64,000 nucleotides of DNA, taken from assembly GCA_001465935.1 (NCBI GenBank), contig LNKV01000067.1:1-64000 (forward strand). Direction: 5' to 3'. Position numbers and translations under genes: made by a program. The notes below the pieces were generated by a model that saw only the letters and a program-made list of their open reading frames with translations, was not told where the DNA came from and made no database searches. Below, piece after piece: positions 11,854 to 24,590 of this stretch. How positions within the stretch are numbered: position 1 is the first letter of the stretch; the number at the start of each line of letters is the position of its first letter. Origin of the DNA: Clarireedia homoeocarpa. Its lineage: Eukaryota; Ascomycota; Leotiomycetes; Helotiales; Rutstroemiaceae.

Positions 11854-12361
11854 CTCTATTACTAGTAGTAATCTAAACAACAACAATAGTGGTGCTCAGC
11901 TCCATGCAAGCATCTCAGCAACAGCTCTATACCACACCAGCCAACCACCCAAAATACCGGCTCAAACACGGCATGAGAGATCAAGGGAGTGGTTGTTGAT
12001 GCGATAAAAAAGAAAGAAAGGAAAGAAAGGAAAAGAAAGAAAGGAAAGGAAAAGAAATAAAGATACAAAGATACAAAGATACAAAGAATCTTCACAGTCC
12101 TGTCCTTCCCACTTCCGTATCTGGAAATGGGCGAGGATCCTCGTAGATGGAAAGGGAAAGTGGAACATGCATGCAGCTAGGAAAGAGACTGGACGGTGGA
12201 CTTGTACTTCGCAGAGACAAGGAAATGGACCAGTCTGGTTCTGCCAACAACTGAATCGTAGTTTTGCACAAGAAGGCGTGTGGGTTTGCATGAATATCTG
12301 CAGGCAGACTGCGGCTTTGGTCGAGAATGGCGGGCGAGAATGAGGGGAATGCATGATTCAT

Positions 12362-12606
12362 GGACAGGACAGGACAGGACAGGACAGAGATGTGCGCAGA
12401 GATATGCGCAGATACTGTCCACAGTAGCAATGAATGGACAGTAGCAATGGACAGTAGCAATGAATGGACGAATACTTGCGAATACTTGCGAATATGTACA
12501 CAAGTACTTGCGAATATGTACTCAAGTACTTGGTAGATAAAGGATCTACAAAGTACAAGTACATATACATACATATATACATATATACATACATATATAC
12601 ATACAT
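12362..12606. repeat. Compound simple-repeat cluster
   Basis: Consecutive short arrays: GGACA x5 (12362-12387), three copies around ACAGTAGCAATG (12417-12470), repeated CGAATACTTG / AAGTACTT units (12471-12535) and an ATACAT/ATATAC tract (12555-12606). Confidence 0.75.
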
Positions 12607-13237
12607 AGTACGTCGGGCACGGTAGCAACTCGGTCCAGCTCGGTATCAGCGCGCACGCATCCACCCACCCACTCACCCACTCACCCACTCACGCACCCAC
12701 GCACTCCATCCCACCCTGTACGCCGCCTCGCCGCTACCCTGAACCCGAACCCTTCACTCTTCCGGCCCCTGCTAAAACGTCCAACTTCCAATCCCAATCC
12801 CCAATCCCCAATCCATGATCCTCACTTTTTGCTCAATCCTTCGCCGGAAACAAGTCAACAAGTCAACAAGTACCAGTATCACTGCCGTAGTACTTACTTG
12901 CTCTGCATCGCTAATTCCCGATTTCTACATGTGTCTGTTATTGCCACCGTCATCGTATCATCATCAATCTTGCCGAAGACCACATTCGTTCGACAGATTT
13001 TCCCGCAACCGAGTACTGTGCTATACTTATTTATAACATCTCGTTGAGTCGCCCGCGCTCTTGTGGTAACCAACTCCAGTCGCATGTCTGCTATTTACTC
13101 GTCCTATGTGGTGTTATAGCCTAGGCTTCTCTCAACTGTCGGCGCATGCTATTCCATAACCTGCGACCTCAATTGAAGTAATATTGTACTGTACATACGT
13201 GCGCGCACGATTTCTTATAAGCAGCATATGTTACGCC

Positions 13238-14351
13238 ATGGTAAGTTCGCCTTGTCCTCCCCTCCTTCCAACTACCGAGCGCATGCCCAAGATCTAACAT
13301 CTCTTCTCCCCCTCCCAGGGCTGCTGTCTCTCTCGCCCCGCGGCGACCTACAACGGCGCCTCGACATCCTCCCAAGCAATAGCCTCCTCCTCGCGCCCGC
13401 AATCGCGCAACGCCGGTCCTCCACGCCCCTCAACTAACACCTCCACCAACTCCGCAACCGCTTCAAGCCCGCCGCCCCGACGCCGCCACCACGTACCTCT
13501 AAACCAACATCTGAACCGTCCGCTACGGCCGCACGTATGGATGAGCAGCAATCAGATGTGGACACGGCGCGAACTCGACCGCGAGCGACTCGAATTCTTC
13601 GACACGCGGGTCTCGGGACGTGCGGAGATATGGCAGGCGATCAATAGTGCGCTGAGCGTGATGTGGAAGGGTGGAGACGAGGGCGACGAGGATGGCGGGG
13701 TGGGGACGGCACAGTCGATTCTGGATGCGGTTGGGGTGACGATTCCGCAGGGGGATCTGGCGACGGGAGGCTGCTATGATAGTTTGGGGGAACATTACAG
13801 TTTGCCCGAATGGGTGGTTAGCGATCCGGCAAATATTTTGGACGAGGAGGACGAGGGTGCGGGGAAGGCAGATGATGAAGGGGAGGAAAGCGAGGAAATC
13901 GACGAGGAGGCATTGAGGCGGAGGGAAGCCAAGGGGAAAGCGAAGGTCAAGGAGATGGTTGATGTGCGGGCTAGGTTTCAGGACGGCATACATGGCGACT
14001 TGATATTCAGCACGGGGAAAGACGATGCGGTGAAATCGTTAATCAGGATGATCACCCACAAACTCGAGGTTCGTAGTATAACCAACCCAAGCACCCATCC
14101 ATCCATTCGCCCATCCATCTATCTAAGAGCAATATATTTTGAGTGAGAAGAAGAAAAAAATAACAATAACTAACTTTAAGAAATCACAGCTCGCTTCCCC
14201 CAAATACGTCAAAATCAACTACATGGGCAAACTTCTCAAGGACAATCTCTCCCTCTCAGCCCAAGGTTGGGTCGAGGGCCATGTAGTCAACGCCTGGATC
14301 CTCGAATCCGCACCATCTCCCCCGTTGAAGTCGCAAACAGCAAATTCTTAA
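13238..14351 (+). CDS. UBTD-like ubiquitin-domain protein, initiator codon in its own exon
   Basis: Predicted 304-residue protein of the UBTD1/DC-UbP family, which couples a helical N-terminal domain to a C-terminal ubiquitin-like fold (family knowledge). Exons are 13238-13240 (the ATG alone, followed by GTAAGT), 13319-14068 and 14190-14351. Joining ATG to exon 2 gives MGCCLSRPAA, an ideal N-myristoylation (G2) and palmitoylation (C3, C4) signal. A Ser/Pro/Arg-rich linker follows, then the conserved helical core with MWTRRELDRERLEFFDTRV and EIWQAINSAL, and an acidic segment. The C-terminal beta-grasp region (LIFSTGKDDAVKSLI ... VKINYMGKLLKDN) is split by the last intron. All phases agree. It probably acts at a membrane. 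A start at an internal Met would lose the lipidation signal. Confidence 0.85.
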
Positions 14352-16785
14352 AAGCCACGCCGCACACAAGACCAAAGCAAGGAAATATGAAAAAGAAGAA
14401 GAAGAAAAGAGAGAGAAAGAAAAACATACATCTATGAAGGGATAAAAGCCGGGAAAGGTTGTATATATGGCTCCCGAAATGGGCATAGCATAGCATGGCA
14501 TGGCATGGCATGGCATGGTGCAAAAAAAAAAAAAAAAGCGATGAAAAAATTCATGGCGGCATATGCATATCATGCGTGGGTTGGTTGATTGGATGGTTAG
14601 TTGGATGAGTTGGTCAATTGGCGATTTGGTTTTAGGTTGGGTTTCGTTGGGTTGATACGGAATGGAGGGGAAAACTTTTGATCAGATGGATGATGATGAT
14701 GATGAAGATTAATTTCGATCAAGGATCATACATAGTGCGACTATTTTTCCTTTTTACCTGTGGGACATTAATCTTGGGTAATACCCCTTGGGTCGATGGC
14801 GTTATTTTTTTTTTTTTTTTTGGCGGATATGTAATGGAGGTATTCTCACGAGAAGCTGTACACTTGGCTTCCCTGCCAGTCAGCGAATGTAATGCGGATC
14901 ATGTTAATTATACCCCTCCTCTTCTTCGATATACATAATCAGAAATAAAGTCAGCGTTAAGCATAGGCTACATGCCATCATCTCTACATCATCGAATTGC
15001 TTGGACAGATTCGCCATACATACATGTACATGCACATGAGGTCAAAGCATGGAGACACGGTAATGACGAGCAGTCTTACCAAACATTGTTTTACAGACTG
15101 TTCAAATCAGAAATGGAATGATCGAAAGTAGATGTAAACTGTTTTTATTGCCTATGTACCACTATCCACCATCTCTGGTCCTTAATGGGCTCGTTGACCA
15201 CATAATATAGTCTCAACGCAGTGATATAAGAGTCTCATTCATCTAGTATGGTCAGCGTCGATCTCAAGACAATACATGTAGATTTGAAGGGACGGAACAC
15301 GAAAACATTATCAGTTCTCCAAGGTGAAATATGTTTTTCGTCAATGATTGACTCGGAAAGAACACAGCGAATATTTGGATTCATCAGAGCAAAGGAAAGT
15401 GACGAGACAGATATTTCCAAACTTACATTGGGCAAGATGGTTGGTGGCACGTTCAAACGCTATTTACCTGATTCGAATAAACTGATTAGCGGATAATTCT
15501 ATCTAGTTGTGCTTCACCCGGGGTGATAATATGCAAGGAACCAGAAGCAAGTGTCAGGCTGGACAGTAATTAGTCGAGGTTCTTGTGTTGAAACGCTTGC
15601 CTGGAGCATACCTCATTAAATCAGATTTTTATACTGCGTTCATAAGTGAACTATGTTCACTTCAAACAGTGTGAATAAGTTTCATCATTTCATGCAATGG
15701 TCCTGAACAGCAGCAATGGAGAAAAGATTGATGTTTACCTAGAACGACAGAAGGTTAGCAACAGCATTCTAGATCTGATTGAAGGATCGTAATGATCCAC
15801 AAGCCACGATGCATTGAATCAGCTGACGAGTTCTCAACAAGCACTTCTTGACCGTCTACCCCTCACAAGGTTTGTACGCCTTGCTTTAATGAGGGGTAGG
15901 AGTAAGAGTGCGCAGTCTGTCCGCCCGTTCGTTCAAAGTTCGTCATATAATGCAGGGCCATTGGTGATGCTAGGATGGAAAGTTGTACCTGTGTGCCAAT
16001 GCATGTTAGCCATGTACAACAAAAAGTAGTCCATGAGATATTGACAACGAGTGAGAAGGGTCAGACAAGGCTGAAACTTAAAATCAAGGATTCGACATAG
16101 TAGTTCGGAATGAGGAATGCCTTTCCAATGTGGTTGATCATCACCCCCAAGAGCAGGAAACAGAGTTGAAAGAGAAAGCCGAACGAACCTTTTGTGTTGT
16201 TGTAGTTGGGCAGCAGTAAAGTGTGTAGTAATAAGAATTTCCTACGAGGCGAGTCAGTCAATTGCTCCAGCATGCGTTGCTAAGACTATAACAGAAGTCA
16301 CGATAGCTCAGAATTAAATACAAATCCCCATTGCGATGTAAGAGTTGGATTGTTCAATTGTGTGTTTGCTCTCATCATTGGAGGAAATTGGAGCGGGCAG
16401 GTACTGGGATGTAGGACTTACCAGAAGATATTGAAGATGTAAAATCACGCTGCCAAAGGATGCAGTATATTGCAACGACAATTGTAACGCGCAAAGCGCA
16501 TTGTCGTTGATTGTTTTGGAAGGAACAAAAGGTCTGCTGGAGAAGATACAAAATCTTTTTGAAGCTTTGAGGTCAAGAATTATTTTTCTCGCTTGCGACT
16601 AGTGCATCGGAAAATGGTAAATTCCGAAAAGCTACGACTTAAGCCACATTAGCTCCGCATAATGTGGCTAGGCAGAGTGGCGAATGTACAGGACCCCGAT
16701 AAGTACCCCGTCATTCGAGGCATCTCCACAATCTCCAAACAACTTTACAAAGTAAACAATTCAACTTCATTAATTAGCAGTCATC
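14352..16785. other. 2.4 kb intergenic region
   Basis: Follows the UBTD-like gene. A GGCAT pentamer array lies near 14489-14517, and homopolymer A and T tracts at about 14522-14537 and 14806-14821. Two short ATG-started frames exist (15248-15496 plus, 82 codons; 16061-16273 minus, 70 codons, hydrophobic). I recognise neither and see no supporting neighbours or splice logic, so I do not call them genes. Confidence 0.5.
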
Positions 16786-18181
16786 ATGGCGTCGTCCGGA
16801 GGCATCTGGGCGCCTATAGCCGTGAGAATGCTAAAGTACGTCCCCCCCCCCGACATCATTCTCAAGGACTTCATTGCTCCTACCGTCGTCAACTTATCGT
16901 ACTGACTTGCGCCATAGAAATGTAGTTCAAAGGACTACAAAACTGATTAAGCTACGCATAGAAGAAACCACCGGAAGATCCATCACCAAACTTGAACCCG
17001 TTCTCGTTCGAAGCAACCCGCGTCATCCAATCCACCCAGCTGCTCTCCTCCGCCAAAACAAAGGACGATGGTATTCAACACAGAGTGCCGTCAACGCGGC
17101 CGTCAAGCGATTCATGAGCACTGGTGGGAATGCAGCCAAATACAATCGTGCCGCACTCCCAAAGTCCAACACAGCTACAGCTGTCGCTCGTCTCACAACC
17201 CGAGCACCATTTGCCTCCACCTTGCGACCAAACCTCACTGGTGGAGCTCTCCCCAGAACCGCAGGCGGCTATGGTCTGGGAGGCGGCAGAGCAGGAGCAC
17301 GATACTTCTCCCACTCTCCCGCAGCCCCAGCGCAAGTCGTGAACAATGTTTCCCAGGCTGTCCGCGCATTCTGGCTCTCGGGACAAAAGGCACAATTTGA
17401 CGGCATCACTCCCATGGGTGAAAAGCGATTCCGCGCCGTGTCCACCGTCCAAGATGAAGCCAGCCGCAAGATCAAATCCGTCACAGCAGCAGCCCCAGGC
17501 TCCTTCATCGATTTCTCCGTCAACCCAACCGTCACCGCTCTCTCCCCACTAGCCACCGCCGCTCCCTTCGGCATCCAAATGCAAAAGTCCACCCAAGCCT
17601 CACCAAGCCTCAACACCGAAGGTTTCCTTGATATCCTCTCGGTCGACTTCTCCCGTGCGCTCAAGGACCTGGCCACAACAATGAACGACCTCAAGAAGCT
17701 GTCCACCCTCGGCGACCTTCCCATCACTCTCGAAAACCAACACATCCTGCGTGTCCGCTTCCCCGGCTGCGACGTCGAAACCGTCGAAGCCCTTTGCGAT
17801 GAAGTTGGCGTCCAGCGTGGCATCGTACGCCAGGATCCTGATTTCGAGAAAAGCGTAGGCTGTGAAATGGCTCTCATGTTCCCCTTCGCATCGACGTCCG
17901 ACGCCGAAGCCGATTCGGAACCGGAACCTGAATCCTTCCTGACTTCGCCCGCCCGCACACTTCGCTCTCAGACTGACCTTGACTACGATTATGAGGATGT
18001 TAACAACGACAATCCTTGGATTGAAGGCTACGAGAGCATGGAGAGTGCAAGTGGAAGCGAGACCGGCTCGGCATATTTTGAGAAGATAAGCGAGTATGAG
18101 CATCATTCTTCGTCGGAGGAATATGAGGGTTTAGAAGGGATTTACAGATTCCTTGAGGAGTGCGATGCCAGGAGATCGTAA
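16786..18181 (+). CDS. Conserved fungal protein labelled 'casein kinase II beta-2 subunit'
   Basis: Predicted 437 residues from exons 16786-16835 and 16918-18181. Donor GTACGT splits a Lys codon and the acceptor CCATAG joins MLK to NVVQRTTKLIKLRIEE in frame. An in-frame N-terminal stretch upstream of the acceptor (from 16874) is intronic. The N-terminal third is basic and Ser/Ala-rich with RWYSTQSA and RYFSHSPAAP, compatible with a mitochondrial presequence or linker. The middle has helical tracts (FLDILSVDFSRALKDLATTM) and a short conserved block LRVRFPGCDVETVEALCDEV. The C-terminus is acidic. I recall proteins like this carrying the name 'casein kinase II beta 2 subunit' in ascomycete annotation, but I see no CK2-beta zinc motif (CPXC pairs). 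The gene is well supported; the name is doubtful. Confidence 0.75.
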
Positions 18182-18929
18182 AGGGTGAGAGTAGAGCATG
18201 TTGATGGTGAATTTGACTTACACATAGTGATTTGCGCTCGCATGGCAATTTTTTTCTTTTGTCAGTTCGGTACGGCAGGAAATGGTGTATATGAGCGTGG
18301 ACTTTAGCAGAACGGAACTGAAATATGGGTGTTCCGTTGGGTAGATTGATCACACTTACTTATTTTTCCTTCCCTCAAGCGGGATCCGCTGGTTTTCTTT
18401 TGATATCATTTTGGGAGGAAAATCAGAAATAAAAATGTACGAGATATCATTCTCTACATATACAATAAACATATGATTTATACCTGCTTGTGTCTCGTAT
18501 TCATCTTCCTGCATAGCAACCATGTGCAAAGCTCACGAACCAGGCACTTGAATAGATGGCAGTAATGGGGTGGTGCACCAAGACAACGAGATGAGCTTGT
18601 CTGCGGAATTTGGAAGAACAACGATGCGGCGAACTCAACGAGCAAAAGACAAAATAATATCGTAAAAAGGATTCACACACAAAAAGACCAAAAAAAAAAA
18701 AAAGGCTTCGGGATAGAAATTTCTAATATTGCACGAAGGGTATTTCTTTGCGCAGCAAAAATAATCATTTATGACCTTGACTCCCGCCCAACAAAAATTT
18801 CCCAATCCCATCATTTGCCATCATTTCCATACCATATTCGTATCTTCATAATCCATCATTTCTTCCCCCACACGACATCATCCTCTTCTATCCGTAATCA
18901 TACATCTAACATGCACTCATACCACTCAT
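18182..18929. other. Convergent intergenic region
   Basis: 3' regions of two convergent genes, AT-rich, with an A tract at about 18690-18703. No gene seen. Confidence 0.6.
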
Positions 18930-19910
18930 TCATTCGGCTTGAGTTTCCTTGGCTGCCAAAGGAACATTCTCAATAGGTAGCGTAATTTTCTCGCCACTAA
19001 CCCAGTATGCAGCAGCTTCGATAATGTGGCAGATAACTTCCAGCTCGGCTCTATCTCTCGGTGCGTAGATCATGAGGAACTGTTGAGGGACAACTTTTGG
19101 CGCCAGTCTTTCCGAGACCCAACGTGGAACCCATCTACCTGCACCATCAGCAAGTGGGTGTCTCTCGCCCCAGCCTTGTTCCAGAACAATCTTTGCGTCG
19201 TCTGGGTGGAGGTTCAAGTGCATGCTGTGGTCGGTGTGATGCACGTGGCAGATTTCCCCTCGGCATGTATTATTCTGTATGCTGAGGGCGAAGAGAGCAA
19301 GGCCTTTCTTTTCAAAGCAAGAGGTTCCTGTCTTGAATTTGTCGTTGAGCTTGATGGCGAGGTTCTCGAGGCTGGTGCGCAGGAGGAGGTACATGGCCCG
19401 AGATCCATATTGGCTGATTTGTCTTTGAGGTGCGATACCAGCGACCTTAGGACGTGGACCGGTGCGGTGCGGGATTTGCAAGCCAGTTTCTGCGTAGAAG
19501 CCAGTGGCTGGCTTGGTGCTTGAAGTAGCTTTGGGGGCAGTGTAAGGATCGGCGAGAGCAAATAGTCGAAGGTAGGTAATTCTCATGTATCCACGGATTG
19601 TGGCAGGTGTACCTCCGGGACCCAGTGATAGGAAGTTGCGATAGTCATTGTAGATAAACCATGGTATAGGTGCTAAGGCGATAAAAGTACATGTATATGA
19701 CGGTTGTAGAAGGTTGATGCTTAGGATTATTCCAAGGAGAGTAAGCAAGAGTGCGGGACCTGACAGCGTAATTTGAACAATTTCTTGCTGTGTAAGACCT
19801 TGTGCAATACCCATCGGTTCTAGGGAAATATCAAATAAAGATTGTTGTTCTCCAACGCCCAGGGTGGCGGGGCCAGTCGTTTTTGTAGTGGTAGAAGTAA
19901 TCGTCGCCAT
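18930..19910 (-). CDS. Luciferase-domain (DUF5519-like) membrane protein
   Basis: Single exon, 326 residues. Two hydrophobic segments near residues 47-67 and 70-87 (LLLTLLGIILSINLL, then CTFIALAPIPWFIY) suggest a membrane anchor. The C-terminal third carries the conserved block CRGEICHVHHTDHSMHLNL followed by DDAKIVLEQGWGERHPLA and FLMIYAPRDRAELEVICHII. This matches a family named 'luciferase domain' in fungi, which is not evidence of light emission. The conserved His/Asp-rich block could bind a ligand, but no reaction is established to my knowledge. The start at 19910 gives MATITSTTTKTTG. Neighbours suggest no pathway. Confidence 0.85.
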   Translation of the reverse strand: MATITSTTTKTTGPATLGVGEQQSLFDISLEPMGIAQGLTQQEIVQITLSGPALLLTLLGIILSINLLQPSYTCTFIALAPIPWFIYNDYRNFLSLGPGGTPATIRGYMRITYLRLFALADPYTAPKATSSTKPATGFYAETGLQIPHRTGPRPKVAGIAPQRQISQYGSRAMYLLLRTSLENLAIKLNDKFKTGTSCFEKKGLALFALSIQNNTCRGEICHVHHTDHSMHLNLHPDDAKIVLEQGWGERHPLADGAGRWVPRWVSERLAPKVVPQQFLMIYAPRDRAELEVICHIIEAAAYWVSGEKITLPIENVPLAAKETQAE

Positions 19911-20474
19911 TGTCTAAACTCAGTTAGTGAATGAACAGCAACAACGACGAGGGAACGAACCAATGGAAGATTGAGATGTGGCGGTGATAGTCTTCCAAGT
20001 TCAGCAACTGCAATGCTAGCAAATGACAGTAAGACGACTTAGAAATCGTTTCTAGAGCACGCAACAGTCAAAGCACACTGTGATATGTATGCTCTGCGTC
20101 GTCGACCTGTATGGCAAAAGGGGAGGTCGGAAGTGGGAACTAAAGTTGGCACCCAAAGTAGACGTTTCTCAATGATGAAGCACCACAGACTGAAATTGGT
20201 CTTTTTGGGAACCTATGTAACAGACAGAGGCACAGAACTTCTCTCTCAATACAAATTCCAGACGCCGAGTGTACCCCGACTACAAACGCAGACAAGACAG
20301 AGCAGTCGATAAACCGCTCTTGGGTTAAACACGGACGTGAAGGTATTGAGAAAAGTCTAGCTCTTTGTGGTGGTCCAGCAACCAATTGAGCAGGAAGTCG
20401 TTGGGAAGAAGATGAGAGGTTGTTGAAATCGGGGGATACGAGAGAGTTTAAGTAAATTTGCCTGACTCGGAGAA

Positions 20475-20536
20475 GGTGCAGGTGCAGGTGCAGTTGCAGG
20501 TGCAGGTGCAGGTGCAGGTTCAGGTTCAGGTGCAAG
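20475..20536. repeat. GGTGCA hexamer array
   Basis: About ten GGTGCA units with a few substitutions (GTTGCA, GGTTCA). Confidence 0.85.
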
Positions 20537-22854
20537 TACTGTACAGCAATTGGTGGCTTCCAAGTGGAGCTGGCGTGGCGATGGGAGAGAGAGGTGAGTG
20601 AGGATTTGAGTCAAGAGTTACAGTAAGAGCTGAGAGCTGCGAGCTGTGAGTCAAGTGTTCCAGATTTTGATTTAATTGCAGTTCAACAAGGAAATGTTCT
20701 CTGTTTAAGTATTGATCGAGAGATTGGCCTAGGGAGCAGGTATACTGACGCAAAAATTACCGAAACGGAAAGATAAACGAGGTATGAGGTCAAAGTAAAT
20801 AAGAAAATAAGCGAAAACAAGGGACTTTTTGCTTTTCCCGTGCAAAGACGAACGAGGAATCCGTAGAATCTCGCTGGAAATCGTGTTTATGGTGGGTGTT
20901 GGTGTTGGTGCTGGTGCTGGTGCTGGGAACAGCGTATTAGCGCTGTTGTTGGGGCGTGTTTGGGGTGCTGAGTCAGTAGGAAGCTGTATTTATAGGCTTG
21001 CGCGTAGGGCTTACGCTCTGAACGCAAGTAGCACAACCATATTTCCAACAGTCCAAGAGACTCGGCGGCGTCTAGCTACCTATGCTGACTGAGATGGATT
21101 TGAATACTTCTTCTGTAGCCATGCCATCCCACTGTACTACCTCCTGCACATTGCCCGTCAACCATCAACACATCCAGATGGCTGGAAAAGGAAAAGGGCT
21201 AGATATCATCTTCCATCAGGGGCCGGGGCTGGGGCTGGGGCCGGGGCCGGAGCCTTCTGGGCACAGCGGCGAATATTTGGAAATCTGTATGTTAAAAATA
21301 TACAATACAAATAAAAGTTCCATCGGTCGGCAGGAAGTGGGAGAAGGTGCTCTGTGGAAAGAAAAGATCAGAATGCTCGTCATCGGCATGAAAATGCTGG
21401 TCATGGTCATGGCTCTGAGCTTCAGGGGCTCGGGAGGGGTAAACGGGTAACGCAAACTTCTTTGCCATTGGGACGGAGCCAATTCAAAATCAGACCCGCC
21501 GAAAGAGCCCAGTGACCATTGACCACTAAGATCAGCAATTGATACGCACATATGCACATACGCCCCTTGCTACTTTGCCTTTATCAGTTGACGTGTAAGT
21601 TCACAGCTTTGGCGAAAAAAAGCATGTCCTTACTTCATGCAGTCTTTGAATGGCTGCGGCCCATCTCCTGTCTATCTCTAGAGTCTAAACTATACGAAGT
21701 AAGCCGCTGTCACGACTCCTAGGACAGTTCGATTCTCGAAAGGACCTACTGTAATATCTAGTACTGTTCCATTGGTAGGTACTGTAGAGAGACCTTATCA
21801 AGCTGGGAGGCTAAGGTCATGGAGGATATACTTTAGTACAAACTACTGCTGGCCAGCTATGAGTGCTTTCTGCCAACACAGACTCGAATGTTTTGCTTTA
21901 TCTGCTTGTCTTTCTTTCTTCTTCCTTTGTCTGGCCGTTTGCGGGTAACCTTATTCTCGGTTTCATACCAGTGGCAGGGAGTAGTCACATGCACAGAATC
22001 CGCTTTGTTTGGGGATTCTCATTTCACACATCACATCTCATGGTTGTGGCTTGTCGTGGTCCGATCAGCTGGTATAAATTCCAAGAGAAGAAATCCGCTT
22101 ATGCACGGCTGCATGAGCCGAAGCTCCCTCCTCGTCAGGAACAATGACGGTTGTAGCCACTCGGAATCGTCGGACCTTTATTTCCGTTCGACATACCTTC
22201 CTCCATATTGTCAATTTATACTTTTTCTTTTTCATAGTGTTAGTACTGCTGCTGCCGTCCTCGTGTTTCTCTCATGTATGCGAAGCCATGTACTTACCGT
22301 GTCTGATGAGGGTGCATATGTGCATATGTGCATATGTGAAAGAAAGTCAATGTGCCAATATGCCATATGCTGCTTGCTCAGTTACCATGGAAATGCTGAC
22401 GGAAATGCTGCTGGCAATACAGACACATAGTTTTCACTGGAATGCAAACGCTCACAGAGACAATCGATAACATTACGTGGGAAGTCTTCGCGGGTATGCA
22501 CAGCTGTGTAAGACCACATGCCCCCCGCCCCATAGCTTTGTGAATTGATGAATTTATGGGCATCAACAAAGACCATCAACGCAGCTCTGCCCGCCAGTTA
22601 GAAGAGACGAGTAGCTTGAAGAAAGGCACAGGGAGTAGAGTCATGTGAGGAACTCTTCTAAGAGGGAATTACGTACATTCATTCTCATGCTCGGGGAACC
22701 ATAACGATATTCAGAGCTACCATGCTGGGTTGGCTCACAACTTTTCTCTAGCGGCTTAGAATTCAGCTTGTTGACCTGCACCAGCCAGCCACGACTGCTC
22801 TGTACGTGTAAAGCCCTCTGCAGCTCCACGTTGTATTAACCGTGGTACCGTCAA

Positions 22855-22887
22855 CCCCCCCCCCCCCCCCCCCTTTTTTTTTTTTTT
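22855..22887. repeat. Poly-C to poly-T junction
   Basis: Nineteen C followed by 14 T. Its exact length is likely to be unreliable in any assembly. Confidence 0.8.
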
Positions 22888-24590
22888 GGTTTTGCACTGC
22901 ACAGTATGACTGACTACCGTGTGACTGGTGTTGTACTGTCACATAGATAGTTTTTATGGAGATGCAAATTCAGGGTTCAATTCAGTAACCGAACCCCTGT
23001 TTTTGAGAAGAGGATAACCTCCCTTCCAAAGCTACTGCAACTTAGTTAAATGGAGCTACTGTAGTAAGTATTACGTCCAGAAGTTCTAGGCGTCAGATCT
23101 TCAAAGCTTGGGACGTCACCCGTTACGTTTCGAGTTTCCCCTCCTCGGCAATGGGGTGTTGACCTAGTACGGATAAAGAACACCAGATCCCAAACAATAT
23201 AAAGAGCTTTCGTCTGCTCCGAATCGATTGAATTCAAGGAGCATCATATCATGTATGCTCCTACCAGTGCATATTTTCCAAAACGCAAGCACTCGTCAAT
23301 ATTCAAACCAAGTGTGAAGAATTAGACGATTGTACAGTAAGTAGACTCTACCGTAGTACGAAAGAGTGGTACCTAGTACACCGACTTACTTCGTCACCGG
23401 GCTATCAAAGGTTGTCAATACGTATACCCATGTATCTATGTATCAGTCATGAGTACTACCATAAGTCATGCTGCGAGATCTCTGTCTGTGGTTGGTTACA
23501 ACTAAAAGCCATGGTGTTGACACCGCGAGACTTGGTCTTATCGGCTTGTATCGAACTTTTGGGGTTGTTTATCTGAGCCTACTACTATAATACATTTCTA
23601 GGGGTGCATAGTGCACTCACTAAATACTATGTATGTATCATGTTCTCAGCTACTATCTTGGCTTATATAATTTTTTTTTTAAAAAAATCATGAGATGACG
23701 TATAAAGAATCCCAATGGTTATCGTTCACTATTACTTCTTTCATCTCATTCCAGTGCGGCTTTGCGAGGGGATTATCTAGATAGTGGGTAAGTACAGTAC
23801 AGTATGGATTGCATTGCGCTTGAAGCGTACATACAGACAAGTAAAGTAGTAAACACTTTTCGTTGATTCTTGCCATCTGCCTAAATATTTACTCTAATGC
23901 GTAGTTGCTTGTTCCAAACACCCGTTTGATGCCCATTGAATGGGTTGGCAATGTTGCATTGTGTTTGTTTAAAACTCATTTCATTAACATTCCTCTAGTT
24001 CAGGCAAGTGAAGATACAATTATCCTGACTTTCAACCTTACTCCGAACATAGCATCAACACATGATTCTTTGTGTGCAGTGAGAAAGCCTCAGTGCCAAC
24101 GGGTCATGGTATTTAGTTTAAAGCTCAGAGCCCCTATACTAGATCCACCATTCACTGAAGATAAGGGGAGATTTTGCGCTCCATGTGTCCCTAGTGACAT
24201 GAACTTAACATCTCAGGAGTTGCTACCAAAAGCGTTAGCGGACGTACCTGAAGTGATTGCCCATAGTGGAATTTTACAACGCATATGACCCCCATGACGA
24301 GCTATTTTCGTCATTCCTGGTGCTGTAGTGTCGGCTTCACAATAACATAAGTAGAACTGGAATTCCAGAAGCGAGTCGATTTCGTCTAATGCACTATCCA
24401 AATAAGTCAGAAAAGCTTCACTTTTTCTTTTCAAAGTTGACTAAGAAGCAACTCACAAAGATACCTCGAATTTATCATTCCAGATGAAATTAGGAAGATT
24501 CTCACTAGGTTCCACACACCTCGTCATCATCGTTTTTGAGAATCGTGGAACTGTATTCTCGGTGCTTGTAGCTGTTAAAATGCACTCAAT

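Larger units (their letters stand above)
11558..13237. other. 1.7 kb divergent spacer with simple repeats
   Basis: Lies between divergent RPABC4 (-) and the UBTD-like gene (+). Contents include a 15-bp tandem repeat (11799-11853), an A/G-rich tract (12005-12085), a GGACA array (12362-12387), a cluster of CAGTAGCAATGAATGG and CTTGCGAATA repeats (12417-12535), a TACATA/TATA tract (12555-12606) and CACCCACT repeats (12658-12704). Open frames here translate repeats. Confidence 0.6.
19911..24590. other. 4.7 kb spacer at the edge of the accessory region
   Basis: No supported gene. It contains a GGTGCA array (20475-20536), GGTGTT/GGTGCT triplet repeats (20891-20927), a GGGGCY array (21218-21251), a C19-T14 homopolymer junction (22855-22887) and scattered short palindrome-like GTACAGTA motifs around 21740-21790, 23330-23400 and 23790-23810. 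Frames such as 21888-22430 and 23905-24288 have no recognisable features. The low gene content and neighbouring broken kinase suggest a degenerating region. Confidence 0.55.

Noticed and set aside
17269..18106. Minus-strand frames of 229 and 168 codons
   Set aside because: Antisense shadows of the well-supported two-exon plus-strand gene at 16786-18181.
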